DNA of 64,000 nucleotides from an uncultured Bacilli bacterium (GTDB taxonomy: Bacteria; Bacillota_I; Bacilli_A; RF39; UBA660), in assembly GCA_934097085.1 (NCBI GenBank), contig CAKONK010000001.1:1-64000 (forward strand). The letters are read 5' to 3'. This document shows, in pieces, positions 16,662 through 25,888 of this stretch. The notes under the pieces were generated by a model. The model saw only the letters and a list, made by a program, of their open reading frames with translations, searched no databases and was not told the DNA's origin. A program made the translations under genes and the position numbers. Positions within the stretch are counted from its first letter, which is position 1. Every line of letters begins with the position of its first letter.

Positions 16662-17379
16662 AAAAACCTTTTGTATATAGTTTTTGTTTAGTAAGAATAT
16701 CTGCCTTTTCTGGTGGATATTTTTTTATAAGTTTATTATATATTTTATCATATTCTTTTTGATAAATATCTTTATCATCAAATTCTACTTTTTCAAGTAT
16801 TTCCCTATAATTGGTGTAACCCAAATTTCTTAAATCATTACCTACTTTTGTAATAAACATTCTTTTAGATAATTTATGATTGGCTTTAAGTTTTTTATTA
16901 ATAATTTTATTTATTCTTTCTTCATTAATACTATCAAATAAACATAAATATTTTAAAATGTCTTCTTCCTTAAAACCATTTTTTAAAAGCTCTCTTTTAA
17001 CTTTTTCTGGTCCCTCTAAAGAAAGATTAATTTTATCATTTATATATGATTTTATATATAGTTCATCATTTAAGTAGCCTTGCTCTTTTAGTTTATCAAT
17101 TATTTTATCTTGATCTTTTTTTAAAATAAATAAAGTATTAAGTTTATTTCTAATTTCATTTTCAGTTCGAAGACGAATACTTACAAATTTAATAATTTTA
17201 TAATATGCATCATAGAAGTTATTATCCTTTATAATATTTTCAAATAAAGTTTTGTCAATTTCTTTTTTAGAAAAAAGTAAGTATTTTAAAATAGTATCTT
17301 GATATAAATTATATTTTTCATTATCAATTGTTACTACATACTTACCATTTTTATTTAATTTTATACTAGTAATTTTCAA
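16660..17379 (-). CDS. recX: Regulatory protein RecX
   Basis: RecX binds RecA filaments and modulates recombination and SOS. The 239-aa protein shows the three-helix repeats of the family: FVSIRLRTENEIRNKL (about 65-80), LKEQGYLNDELYIKSYINDKI (about 97-118) and LLKNGFKEEDILKYL (about 130-144), then LRNLGYTNYREIL near the C-terminus. The N-terminal 60 residues form the usual extension with a YLLF-type segment. It lies 2 bp after the nrnA stop, so it is probably in one unit with ackA-nrnA, far from recA (26 kb away). Confidence 0.82.
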   Translation of the reverse strand: MKITSIKLNKNGKYVVTIDNEKYNLYQDTILKYLLFSKKEIDKTLFENIIKDNNFYDAYYKIIKFVSIRLRTENEIRNKLNTLFILKKDQDKIIDKLKEQGYLNDELYIKSYINDKINLSLEGPEKVKRELLKNGFKEEDILKYLCLFDSINEERINKIINKKLKANHKLSKRMFITKVGNDLRNLGYTNYREILEKVEFDDKDIYQKEYDKIYNKLIKKYPPEKADILTKQKLYTKGF

Positions 17380-17381
17380 GT

Positions 17382-18368
17382 TTAATTTTGTTCCTTTGCA
17401 AGATAATTTGATGCTACTTCATCTAAATCTTTTATTAAAGCATCAACATCCTTCTTTTCACTTATTCTTGCTCCAGATGCATATTGATGTCCACCGCCAT
17501 TATATTTAGAGGCAACTTCATTTATAATTGGTCCTCTTGAACGAATATTTACTTTATATATTTCATTTCTTTCATCATAAGTGATAAAACACCATACATT
17601 TAATTCTTCGATAAAATTAAAATTATTTATTAGTACTGAAGCAGCAGATAAATCTACTTTATATTCTTCGACTACTTTATTATCAATTAAAATATATCCA
17701 AACTTATTATCAGTAATTACTAAATTATTAATTATATAAGCCTCAAACTTACATTCATTAAAACTTTTTTGGTATAGATTTGCATAAAGATTTGTAAAAT
17801 CAAGATTATAATCCTTACATAATTTAGCAGCCATTTCAAATGTTCCTACAGTAGTATTTTTAAATAAAAATCTTTCACTATCAGAAACAATTCCTAAAAA
17901 TAATTTTTCAGCAATATCTTTATCCATAACAAGTTTTGTTTCATAAATAAGATTTGCAACCATTTCACATGTTGAGGAATAATCACTTGATGTAAAATCC
18001 GCTGTACCTATAATATCCTCTTTAGGGTGATGATCTATTTTAACTATATCTTTATAATCTAAATCGTCAGCTCCATCTATTCTATAAAAGTTAGGTACAT
18101 CAAGTACTATCAAAAGACTATTTGTTAAACTATTAAAATCAGGTTTGTCTAAAGAGCCTAAGTACTTAAATTTACTTACACCCGCGCCGACTGCATATAC
18201 TCTTTTATTTGGAAATGTAAGTCTAATAGAGTCACGAAGAGCAATTTGACTTGCAACGGCATCTGGATCTGGTCCAATATGTCTAGCAAGAACTATCTCA
18301 TCATATTTTTTAATTAACTTAAATATCTTTTTGTATACATCCTTATTTATATTAATCACCCATTTCAA
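17382..18368 (-). CDS. nrnA: DHH-DHHA1 phosphoesterase NrnA (nanoRNase/pAp phosphatase)
   Basis: Degrades 2-5 nt RNAs and dephosphorylates 3'-phosphoadenosine 5'-phosphate. Motifs: RHIGPDPDAVASQIAL (metal-binding DxD), LLIVLDVPN, VKIDHHPKED (the DHH signature, about residue 105), STCEMVANLI, and the C-terminal DHHA1 GGGHQYASGARIS. 328 aa is standard. The start overlaps the ackA 3' end by 17 bp; an in-frame GTG three codons in is an alternative. In many Bacilli nrnA lies in the rbfA-truB region; here it is instead linked to ackA, and an unknown gene occupies the rbfA-truB gap. Confidence 0.88.
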   Translation of the reverse strand: MKWVININKDVYKKIFKLIKKYDEIVLARHIGPDPDAVASQIALRDSIRLTFPNKRVYAVGAGVSKFKYLGSLDKPDFNSLTNSLLIVLDVPNFYRIDGADDLDYKDIVKIDHHPKEDIIGTADFTSSDYSSTCEMVANLIYETKLVMDKDIAEKLFLGIVSDSERFLFKNTTVGTFEMAAKLCKDYNLDFTNLYANLYQKSFNECKFEAYIINNLVITDNKFGYILIDNKVVEEYKVDLSAASVLINNFNFIEELNVWCFITYDERNEIYKVNIRSRGPIINEVASKYNGGGHQYASGARISEKKDVDALIKDLDEVASNYLAKEQN

Positions 18369-19542
18369 TTTTTAACTTCATTGTATCTTGGGCAATTAAA
18401 AGTTCTTCATTAGTTGGTAAAATGTAAACTGGAATTGTAGAGTCTTCAGCAGAAATTTTCTTATATTCTCCACGAACATTATTTAAAGTGTCATCAAGTT
18501 TTACACCTAATGACTTGATTCTATCTACAACCATTTTTCTCATTCTTGCACTGTTTTCACCGACACCAGCAGTAAATACGATAGCATCCGCTCCACCAAG
18601 CATATTGTTATACACAGCAATATAGTTAGCAATTTTTTGTGCATACATATTTTCCGCTAAAACAGCCATTTTATTTCCTTCCATTGCGGCATTTTCAACA
18701 TCTCTTGCATCTGATGATATTCCTGATACTCCTAAAAAACCACTCTTCTTATTTAAATCATTAGTAATTTCTGAAATAGTTTTACCAGTTTTGTTACATA
18801 CATATTCTAAAATAGATGGATCGATATCACCACATCTTGTTCCCATCATAACACCTGCAAGTGGAGTAAATCCCATTGAAGTATCTACTACTTTACCTTC
18901 ATCAATAGCACAAAGTGATGCACCATTTCCAATATGACAAGTAATAACTTTTAATTCTTCATTTTCAAGTTTTTTACAAAGTTCTCCGTATACAAATCTA
19001 TGACTTGTTCCGTGGAAACCATATTTTCTTACACCATATTTTTCATACCATTCATAAGGTACTGGATATAAGAAATGTTCTTCATCCATTGTTTGATGGA
19101 ATCCTGTATCAAATACACCAACATTTATTACTCCAGGAAGGGCTTTCATAAATGCCTCAACTCCAAGAAGGTTTGCTGGATTATGAAGTGGTCCAAGTTC
19201 ATTATATTTACTTATTCTTGCAACAACATCTTCATTTAAAACTACTGGATGAGTAAATTCTGCTCCTCCGTGTAGAATTCTATGACCTATTCCTTCGATT
19301 TCATTTAATGATGAAACAATATGCATATCTACTAAATCTTTAATTAAGCATTCAACAGCTACAGAATGATCTTTTAAATATACTTCTTTTCTGGTTTTTT
19401 CTCCATCATATTTAATTGTATAGAAACTATCTTTTAGACCTATTTTTTCAAATACACCACTTGCAATAGCCTCAGTTTTTGGTAATTCAAATAAAGTAAA
19501 TTTTAATGATGAACTACCTGCGTTTATTGATAATATTTTCAT
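18352..19542 (-). CDS. ackA: Acetate kinase
   Basis: Interconverts acetyl phosphate + ADP and acetate + ATP; the substrate-level phosphorylation step of mixed-acid fermentation. Family motifs are intact: NAGSSSLKF at the N-terminus, GHRILHGGAEF (about 88), VGVFDTGFHQTM (about 144), KYGFHGTSHRFV (about 173), HIGNGASLCAI (about 203) and FTAGVGENS (about 322). 396 aa is typical. No pta gene is adjacent. Supports a fermentative metabolism together with ppdK. Confidence 0.95.
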   Translation of the reverse strand: MKILSINAGSSSLKFTLFELPKTEAIASGVFEKIGLKDSFYTIKYDGEKTRKEVYLKDHSVAVECLIKDLVDMHIVSSLNEIEGIGHRILHGGAEFTHPVVLNEDVVARISKYNELGPLHNPANLLGVEAFMKALPGVINVGVFDTGFHQTMDEEHFLYPVPYEWYEKYGVRKYGFHGTSHRFVYGELCKKLENEELKVITCHIGNGASLCAIDEGKVVDTSMGFTPLAGVMMGTRCGDIDPSILEYVCNKTGKTISEITNDLNKKSGFLGVSGISSDARDVENAAMEGNKMAVLAENMYAQKIANYIAVYNNMLGGADAIVFTAGVGENSARMRKMVVDRIKSLGVKLDDTLNNVRGEYKKISAEDSTIPVYILPTNEELLIAQDTMKLKIEMGD

Positions 19543-19567
19543 TTTCTTTCACCTCAAAATTATTATA

Positions 19568-19592
19568 CAAAAAAAAAGCAACTTTTGCTACC
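19568..19592 (-). terminator. Terminator of the ligA operon
   Basis: AGCAA/TTGCT stem with a 3-nt loop followed on the minus strand by nine T. The 150 bp between it and ligA hold no visible gene. Confidence 0.65.
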
Positions 19593-19741
19593 TTTTTCTT
19601 TTCTTTTCCGTTATAATTATATGATTTTTCAAGTATTTATATATACTATTTCTAATTTGTTTGATTGACATTAATAAAATAGGAAGTACTAAGTAAAGTT
19701 ATATGCTCGGTATAACAATATTTAATCAAAAATAATGGATA

Positions 19742-21721
19742 TTATCTACCCATTATTTGTCTAATTTCTTCTTCGTTAATAATTCTTATATTAAGTGCAA
19801 GAGCTTTATCATATTTACTTCCAGGATCTGTTCCGACTATAACAGCATCAGTATTTTTAGATACAGAACCAGTAACAGAGCCACCATTATTTTCAATAAA
19901 TAATTTAATTTCGTCTCTTGGAATTCCTTCGATTGTTCCTGTTATAACAAACTTTTTATTAGTAATATTTTCATTAAATATTTCTTTTTCACCTAAATAT
20001 TTCATATTGATATTTAACTCTTTTAATTTTTTAATAAGTTCTAAATTTTTACTAAAATAATCTATAATTGAACTAGCTATAATACTTCCTATATCTTTTA
20101 TATTTGTTAAAGTATCAATATCAGCTTCGATTAAATTATCAATACTTCCAAATCTTTTAGCAAGTATTTTTGCGGTTTTACTACCAACGTTAGAAATTCC
20201 TAAACCAAATAGTAATCTTTCTAAACTATTATGTTTAGAGTTTTCAATGGAATTAAGTAAATTTTCCACACTTTTTTCGCCATAACCTTCAAGAAGTTTT
20301 AAATCATCTTTATATTTTTCTAAATGATAAAAATCATCAATATTTAAAACATATTTCATATTATACAAATCCTCGATAATTCTATCACCAAGCCCATCAA
20401 TATTCATCGCGTTTTTCGAAGCAAAATGAATAAGTAGTTCAATATTTCTCTTAGGGCAATCATCATTTACACAAAAATAGTCTACTGTATCACCCTTTTT
20501 AACTAAAGTACTTCCACATATTGGGCAGTTTTTAATCATTACAAAGTCTTTTTCATTGCCTGTCCTTCTTTCAGGAAGAGCACGAATTACCTCGGGAATA
20601 ACATCTCCGGCTTTATGAATTGCCACAACATCCCCAATTTTAAGACCGAGTGATACAACATTATCTTCATTATGTAAAGTTGCTCTTGAAATAGTTGATC
20701 CCATTACTATAACTGGATCTAAAACCGCATTCGGAGTTATTTGGCCAGTTCTTCCGACAGTAAAAATTATATCCTTTAATTTTGTATAAACTTCGTCATT
20801 AGGAAATTTATAGGCTATTGCCCATCTAGGGTATTTAGCGGTATAACCTAAGTTTTTTTGAGCATCAAGTTCATTTACTTTTATAACAACACCATCAATG
20901 TCGTATGTTAGGCTTTCTCTTTCTTTAGCAAGACTATCAATATATTTCTTTATTTCTTCGATTGTAAAAACAAGCTTATTCCATTTAGTATTTACTTTAA
21001 ATCCAAGTTTAGTCATAAATTCTAAAGCCTCATAATGAGTCTTTAGATTATAGTCTTCGGGATTTGGTAAATGATAAATAAATACATCGAGATTTCTTTT
21101 TGCCGCTACGGAAGAGTCAAGTTGTCTAATTGAACCTGCTGCTGCATTACGACAATTTTGTAAAAGCGGTTTTCCTTCTTTTTCTCTTTCTTCATTTAAA
21201 GCTTTCAAAGTATCTTTATGCATAAAGATTTCCCCACGAACTTCGATGTCTATTTTTTCAGATAAAACTAAAGGAACATTTTTTATTGTTTTTACATTGT
21301 GCGTTATATTTTCTCCAGTAGTTCCATCACCTCTTGTAGCGGCTCTTACAAGTACGCCTTTTTTATAAACAAGTGATACAGAAAGGCCATCAATTTTTTG
21401 TTCACATACAAAATGTGGTGATATTCCAGCATCTTTAATTTTATTATAAAAACTTTCAATTTCCTCGATATTAAATACATCGGGAAGTGACAACATTGGT
21501 ATTTCATGACGAACTTTTTCAAACTTGGAAATAACTTGTCCACCTACTCTTTGAGTTACTGAATCAGGTCTTTTATATTCAGGATATTTTTCCTCAAGAG
21601 TTTCAAGTTCCTTTAGATATTTATCATATTCTTGGTCAGTAATACTAGGATTATCAAGTGTATAATATTCATATGCTGCTTTATTTAAAATATCAGTTAA
21701 TTCATCTATTCTTTCTTTCAT
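19742..21721 (-). CDS. ligA: NAD+-dependent DNA ligase LigA
   Basis: Seals nicks during replication and repair using NAD+. Domain order is complete: Ia domain, adenylation domain with CEQKIDGLSVSLVY (catalytic Lys about 114), RGEIFMHK, OB fold (GRTGQITPNAVLDPV), four-Cys zinc finger (CPIC...CVNDDCPK, about 401-424), helix-hairpin-helix repeats, and a C-terminal BRCT domain (NKKFVITGTIEGIPRDEI to the end). About 659 aa. Start is taken as the second Met, with TGGAAT ahead of it. The gene overlaps the upstream nucleotidyltransferase gene by 20 bp. Confidence 0.95.
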   Translation of the reverse strand: MKERIDELTDILNKAAYEYYTLDNPSITDQEYDKYLKELETLEEKYPEYKRPDSVTQRVGGQVISKFEKVRHEIPMLSLPDVFNIEEIESFYNKIKDAGISPHFVCEQKIDGLSVSLVYKKGVLVRAATRGDGTTGENITHNVKTIKNVPLVLSEKIDIEVRGEIFMHKDTLKALNEEREKEGKPLLQNCRNAAAGSIRQLDSSVAAKRNLDVFIYHLPNPEDYNLKTHYEALEFMTKLGFKVNTKWNKLVFTIEEIKKYIDSLAKERESLTYDIDGVVIKVNELDAQKNLGYTAKYPRWAIAYKFPNDEVYTKLKDIIFTVGRTGQITPNAVLDPVIVMGSTISRATLHNEDNVVSLGLKIGDVVAIHKAGDVIPEVIRALPERRTGNEKDFVMIKNCPICGSTLVKKGDTVDYFCVNDDCPKRNIELLIHFASKNAMNIDGLGDRIIEDLYNMKYVLNIDDFYHLEKYKDDLKLLEGYGEKSVENLLNSIENSKHNSLERLLFGLGISNVGSKTAKILAKRFGSIDNLIEADIDTLTNIKDIGSIIASSIIDYFSKNLELIKKLKELNINMKYLGEKEIFNENITNKKFVITGTIEGIPRDEIKLFIENNGGSVTGSVSKNTDAVIVGTDPGSKYDKALALNIRIINEEEIRQIMGR

Positions 21722-22595
21722 AATCATTCCATAAATTTTCTGGGTATATTCCTTTATCTATATATTCTCTTATTTTTTCTTGTACCATAGGAAGGTCTTC
21801 TTTATAAGTCATTCCTATCCAAGTTGAAGGAGTACTTACTACATTTACTTTACCCATTTTTACATATTCATCTACTACATCAGGAAGTAAAAACTCTCCA
21901 GTAGATAAATCTGCATTTTTTAAAAAGTCTATAAGCATTGTTTCTATTTTTTCAAAAATATTTGTATTAAAACCATACATTAACATTGAGCAAGGATTAT
22001 CTTTATTAACCTCAAAAGAGGGTTTCCCATTAAGTGGTGTGCAATATACTTTATCACCATCAACCTTAACTTTACTTTCAATAATAGTTTCTATTTTATT
22101 ATTATTTGATAAAACTACCCCTCTTTTAACTTCTCCTTCATCTGAAAGTGTTGCCCCGATTGGATAACCTACAACACATATTCCTTCATTATTATCAAGG
22201 TAATTACTTAATATTTCAAAGCTTTCATTACCATAAAAATCGTCTGCTGAAATAAGTCCAAAAGGTCCTTTTACTTTATCTTTTGCACAGTATAATGCGT
22301 GTGCTGTTCCAAGTGGTTTTACTCTATCAATTTTAATATCTAATGGTATATTTTCCATTTCTTGATAAGCATATTCGACCTCTATTCCATTAATTCTTTG
22401 TGAAATAGTTTCTTCGAATGCCTCTTTGTTTTCCTTTTTAATTACAAAAACTACCTTTGTAAAGCCTGCTCTTTTAGCATCATATACTGAATAATCTATT
22501 AAAAATTCTCCTGAAGGGCCTACTGGTTCAAGCTGTTTAAGTCCACCAAATCTTGATCCCATACCAGCCGCTAAGACTACTAAAGTTTTTTCCAT
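21702..22595 (-). CDS. Sugar-phosphate nucleotidyltransferase
   Basis: A 297-aa NTP_transferase-fold enzyme that couples a sugar-1-phosphate to an NTP. The nucleotide-binding signature AAGMGSRFGGLKQLEPVG sits at the N-terminus; DDFYGNESF (about 116) carries the metal-binding acidic residues, and GTAHALYCAKD (about 96) is the substrate-loop motif. The C-terminal STWIGMTYKEDL is typical of a subgroup of uncharacterised family members rather than classic GalU or RmlA. It sits between pcrA and ligA with overlaps or 1-bp spacing, an operon position with no obvious functional logic. Confidence 0.75.
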   Translation of the reverse strand: MEKTLVVLAAGMGSRFGGLKQLEPVGPSGEFLIDYSVYDAKRAGFTKVVFVIKKENKEAFEETISQRINGIEVEYAYQEMENIPLDIKIDRVKPLGTAHALYCAKDKVKGPFGLISADDFYGNESFEILSNYLDNNEGICVVGYPIGATLSDEGEVKRGVVLSNNNKIETIIESKVKVDGDKVYCTPLNGKPSFEVNKDNPCSMLMYGFNTNIFEKIETMLIDFLKNADLSTGEFLLPDVVDEYVKMGKVNVVSTPSTWIGMTYKEDLPMVQEKIREYIDKGIYPENLWNDYERKNR

Positions 22596-22596
22596 A

Positions 22597-24690
22597 TTAT
22601 TTCACCTTCCTAATTCCTTTATAATTTTTTAAAAACTTTTTAACACCAAATCTTTGATGAAATGCAATTGTTATAAATTTATCATCAACACTTACTACTA
22701 CACCTTTACCAAATGTTAAGTGGGTAACAATATCTCCATTTTTAAATTCTTCACTAGATGAATTATCATCTGAATATAATAATTTTGTTTTAAGTGAGTG
22801 CATTTCATTTTTAGCTTCCTCTTTATCAAGTAAATTATCACTAATCTCACTAATAAATCTACTCGGAGGATTCATCTGCATATTGCCATATAGCATCCTT
22901 CTTCCTGCGTTAAGTAAATATAGTTTTTCTTTTGCACGAGTTATAGCTACATACATAAGTCTTCTTTCTTCTTCGAGTTCTTCATCATCATATAATGCTT
23001 TTGAAATTGGCATAATATTTTCTTCAAGACCGATAATAAAGACTATTTTAAATTCAAGACCTTTTGCAGAGTGTACTGTCATAAGAGTTACAGCATCAGC
23101 ATCTAAAGAATACTCAGCGGCATCTGATACAAGAGAAACCTCCATTAAGAAATCAGATAAATTAACATTACCAGTTTCTTTTTCATAAGTTTCAGAAACG
23201 CTTCGAAATTCCATTAAGTTTTCAAGTCTAATATCACTTTCAAGACTTTTATCATTTTCATATGTTTCCTTCATTTTAGATAACTCTAAAGTTTTATCAA
23301 TAAGACCAGTTATCGAAGTATCTTTACTTATTTCAATTAAATTTAAAATTAAATTCTTAAATTCTAGTTCTTTACCACTATCAATTGCTTCAAACATTGA
23401 TATATTTAAACTTCCTGCTTTTTCCCTTAAGTTTTCAATAGTTTTATCACCTATTTTTCTTTTAGGTTCATTAATAACTCTTTCTAGTGAAACATCATCA
23501 CTAGGATTAGCAATAAGTTTTAAATATGCAAGTAAGTCTTTAATTTCTTTTCTTTTATAAAAATAAAATGAACCAAACACTTTATAAGGCATATTAGCTT
23601 TAACTAAAGCATCTTCGATTGAACGTGATTGAGCATTAGTTCTGTAGAAAATAGCCATATCTTTACGATTATAACCTTCTTCGCATAGTTTTTGGATTTC
23701 ATCCACTACTCTTTTATTTTCCATAGAATCATTAAATGTTCTAATATATTTTATTTTTACTCCTTGACCTAAATCCGAAAATAAATCTAAATCTTTTCTT
23801 TGTTTATTATGTGATATTACTTCATTAGCCGCATCAAGTATTGTTTGAGTACTACGATAATTCTGAGGAAGTTTTATTACTGTGCAACCTTTAAAGTCTT
23901 TTTCAAAATTTAAAATATTTTGATAATTTGCTCCCCTGAAAGCATAAATAGATTGAGATGGATCTCCGACTACAAAAAGATTTAAATATTTTTTAGAAAG
24001 TAGTTTTACAAGTTTATATTGTACTTCATTTGTATCTTGATATTCATCTATTAAAATATATTTAAATTTATCTTGATATTTTTCTAATACTTCTTTATTA
24101 CTATTAAATAATTCTACTGGTTTTTTTAATAAATCATCAAAATCTAAAGTATTATTTCTTTTTAATATTTTTTCATATTCATAATATATTTTTACCGCTA
24201 TTTTCTCATTTTCTGAAATTAAAAAGTTAGCTATTTCACTTTCTGAAAGCATATTATTTTTAATAAAGGAAATCTTACTTTTTATAAAAGCAGGACTTAT
24301 CATTTTATCAGTGATATTTAAATCTTTCATTATTTTTTTAATAATACTAGTTTGATCTTCAGTATCTATTAAAGTAAATGCAGAAGTCAAATTAAACAAA
24401 GCACTATTTTCTCTAATTATTTTTAAGCCAAATGAATGAAATGTTCCAATAAAGGCATCATGAGCATTTATAATGTTATTTACTCTTTCTCTCATTTCTC
24501 CAGCTGCTTTATTTGTAAATGTGATAGCAAGTATATTGTAAGGTTTTACGCCATTTTCTATCAAATTTGCAATTCTTGTTGTTAATACTTTTGTTTTACC
24601 AGAACCCGCTCCAGCGATAACTAAACACGGACCATCCTTGAATGTTGCCGCTTTTTTTTGTTCATTATTTAATTTTTCTATATAGTCCAT
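22597..24690 (-). CDS. pcrA: ATP-dependent DNA helicase PcrA/UvrD
   Basis: 3'-5' SF1A helicase for repair and removal of RecA or replication roadblocks. Walker A is AGAGSGKTKVL (about 27), followed by TFTNKAAGEMRERV (motif Ia), FIGTFHSFGLKIIRE, ILIDEYQDTNEVQY (motif II, about 212), VGDPSQSIYAFRGA (motif III), LPQNYRSTQ (motif IV), VTLMTVHSAKGLEF (motif V, about 545) and EERRLMYVAITRAKE (motif VI). The C-terminal Tudor-like VTHLTFGKGVV segment, which binds RNA polymerase in PcrA, is present. 697 aa is normal. First gene of the pcrA-nucleotidyltransferase-ligA unit. Confidence 0.95.
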   Translation of the reverse strand: MDYIEKLNNEQKKAATFKDGPCLVIAGAGSGKTKVLTTRIANLIENGVKPYNILAITFTNKAAGEMRERVNNIINAHDAFIGTFHSFGLKIIRENSALFNLTSAFTLIDTEDQTSIIKKIMKDLNITDKMISPAFIKSKISFIKNNMLSESEIANFLISENEKIAVKIYYEYEKILKRNNTLDFDDLLKKPVELFNSNKEVLEKYQDKFKYILIDEYQDTNEVQYKLVKLLSKKYLNLFVVGDPSQSIYAFRGANYQNILNFEKDFKGCTVIKLPQNYRSTQTILDAANEVISHNKQRKDLDLFSDLGQGVKIKYIRTFNDSMENKRVVDEIQKLCEEGYNRKDMAIFYRTNAQSRSIEDALVKANMPYKVFGSFYFYKRKEIKDLLAYLKLIANPSDDVSLERVINEPKRKIGDKTIENLREKAGSLNISMFEAIDSGKELEFKNLILNLIEISKDTSITGLIDKTLELSKMKETYENDKSLESDIRLENLMEFRSVSETYEKETGNVNLSDFLMEVSLVSDAAEYSLDADAVTLMTVHSAKGLEFKIVFIIGLEENIMPISKALYDDEELEEERRLMYVAITRAKEKLYLLNAGRRMLYGNMQMNPPSRFISEISDNLLDKEEAKNEMHSLKTKLLYSDDNSSSEEFKNGDIVTHLTFGKGVVVSVDDKFITIAFHQRFGVKKFLKNYKGIRKVK

Positions 24691-24744
24691 ATTTCACTCT
24701 CCGTAAAATAATTATATCAAATTTAATTTAACTATAAAAGGTTA

Positions 24745-24773
24745 TAGACACTTTTATTTATTTTTTGTATAAT
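24745..24773 (+). promoter_or_regulatory. Promoter of the cyclophilin lipoprotein gene
   Basis: TAGACA, 17 bp, TATAAT. Transcription would start near 24780, leaving no leader for the ATG at 24778 and thus supporting the TTG start at 24790. Confidence 0.7.
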
Positions 24774-24789
24774 TTAAATGGTGATAAAA

Positions 24790-25398
24790 TTGAAAAAGAA
24801 AATATTATTATTAGGATTATTAGTTTTTATGATATGTGGTTGTTCAAAAAATAATGAAAAACCTAAAGAAAATCCTATTGTAACAATGAGTATCAAAGAC
24901 TTTGGGGATATTAAAATTGAACTTTATCCAGATATTGCTGAAAATACCGTGGCAAATTTTGTAACTTTAGTCGAAGATAAATTTTATGATAATAATACTA
25001 TTCATAGAGTTCAAAAAGGTTTTGTAATTCAAGGTGGAGATCCTACCGGTACAGGAACTGGTGGACCTGGTTATTCTATCAAAGGTGAGTTTACTCAAAA
25101 TGGATATCGTAATAATTTATCACATACTAAAGGTGTTATTTCAATGGCAAGAAGTTCTGACCCAGATTCTGCAGGAAGTCAATTTTTCATTGTTTTATCT
25201 GATGAAGCAGCACCATCACTTGATGGAATGTATGCTGGGTTTGGTAAAGTAATCGAAGGCATGGATGTTATTGAAAAAATAGAAAATACTGAATTTGAAA
25301 TTGATAATGAAGTTTATGGAACACTTAAAAAGCCTCTTACAATTGAAAAGGCTACAGTAGACACTAAGGGCTATACTTACAAAGTAACTAAAAAATAG
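24790..25398 (+). CDS. Cyclophilin-type peptidyl-prolyl isomerase lipoprotein
   Basis: Secreted, lipid-anchored proline isomerase. A short signal peptide ends in MICGC (lipidated Cys), then a cyclophilin domain: GDIKIELYPDIAENTVANFV, FYDNNTIHRVQKGFVIQGGDPTGTG (in parts; the Arg and Gln of the active site are present), GVISMARSSDPDSAGSQFFI, and FGKVIEGMDVIEKI. The TTG at 24790 with GGTGAT before it is preferred over the ATG at 24778, which would overlap the transcription start. About 202 aa. It complements PrsA as a second extracytoplasmic foldase. Its stop lies inside a shared terminator and overlaps the convergent gene by 11 bp. Confidence 0.88.
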   Translation: MKKKILLLGLLVFMICGCSKNNEKPKENPIVTMSIKDFGDIKIELYPDIAENTVANFVTLVEDKFYDNNTIHRVQKGFVIQGGDPTGTGTGGPGYSIKGEFTQNGYRNNLSHTKGVISMARSSDPDSAGSQFFIVLSDEAAPSLDGMYAGFGKVIEGMDVIEKIENTEFEIDNEVYGTLKKPLTIEKATVDTKGYTYKVTKK

Positions 25399-25410
25399 TT
25401 ACTTTTTTAT
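25379..25410. terminator. Bidirectional terminator shared by two convergent genes
   Basis: Ten-bp stem AAAGTAACTA/TAGTTACTTT with a 5-nt A loop. It contains both stop codons of the convergent genes, and T-runs are present in both directions. Confidence 0.85.
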
Positions 25411-25888
25411 TTTGGGTAATACTATGAATATCACTTATACTAATATGAGCATTTTTATCTATTCTTTTTATATTTGTTAAAACCTTTTTAATACCTTTTT
25501 TACTGCACTCTATAATAAACATTTTATCTTTATTTTTTAAATTAATCTCAGTTATAAAGTCAGTACTTTCCTTTAAGAAATTTGAAAGAATTTCTCCCTC
25601 TTTAGTAACAATCATAATATTTACTTTTCCCTTAATTAAATAATTTGTTATAGTGCCACCGATTAAATTACCTGTGCTATAACCAAGAGCATAACTTATA
25701 GGAATCCATATTGAATCAATATTTACATTAATTGCTTTTCTAGCTACAATAAACCAAATAAGAATTTCAAAAAAAGAAATGATAGTTGAAAATATAGTTT
25801 TACCTTTTAAAGTAAAAAAAGTTCTTATTGTATTAAGGGAAACATCAAATATACGAGCAAAAAATATTTCTATACAAATATTAATCAT
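25388..25888 (-). CDS. DUF2179/UPF0316-like membrane protein
   Basis: A 166-aa protein with three predicted membrane helices in its first 90 residues, including FFARIFDVSLNTIRTFFTLKGK and GYSTGNLIGGTITNYL, followed by a soluble C-terminal DUF2179-type domain (about 95-160: TEINLKNKDKMFIIECSKK). UPF0316 (YebE) proteins are conserved in Bacillota and of unknown biochemical role. The gene starts 4 bp inside the end of sigG, so it is translated with the forespore sigma factor and could be expressed in sporulation. Confidence 0.72.
   Translation of the reverse strand: MINICIEIFFARIFDVSLNTIRTFFTLKGKTIFSTIISFFEILIWFIVARKAINVNIDSIWIPISYALGYSTGNLIGGTITNYLIKGKVNIMIVTKEGEILSNFLKESTDFITEINLKNKDKMFIIECSKKGIKKVLTNIKRIDKNAHISISDIHSITQNKKVTIF

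Noticed and set aside
22883..23188. Plus-strand open frame inside pcrA (and similar ones in infB, recA, nusA, polA)
   Set aside because: No RBS, wrong strand within well-supported genes, biased composition expected of an antisense shadow.
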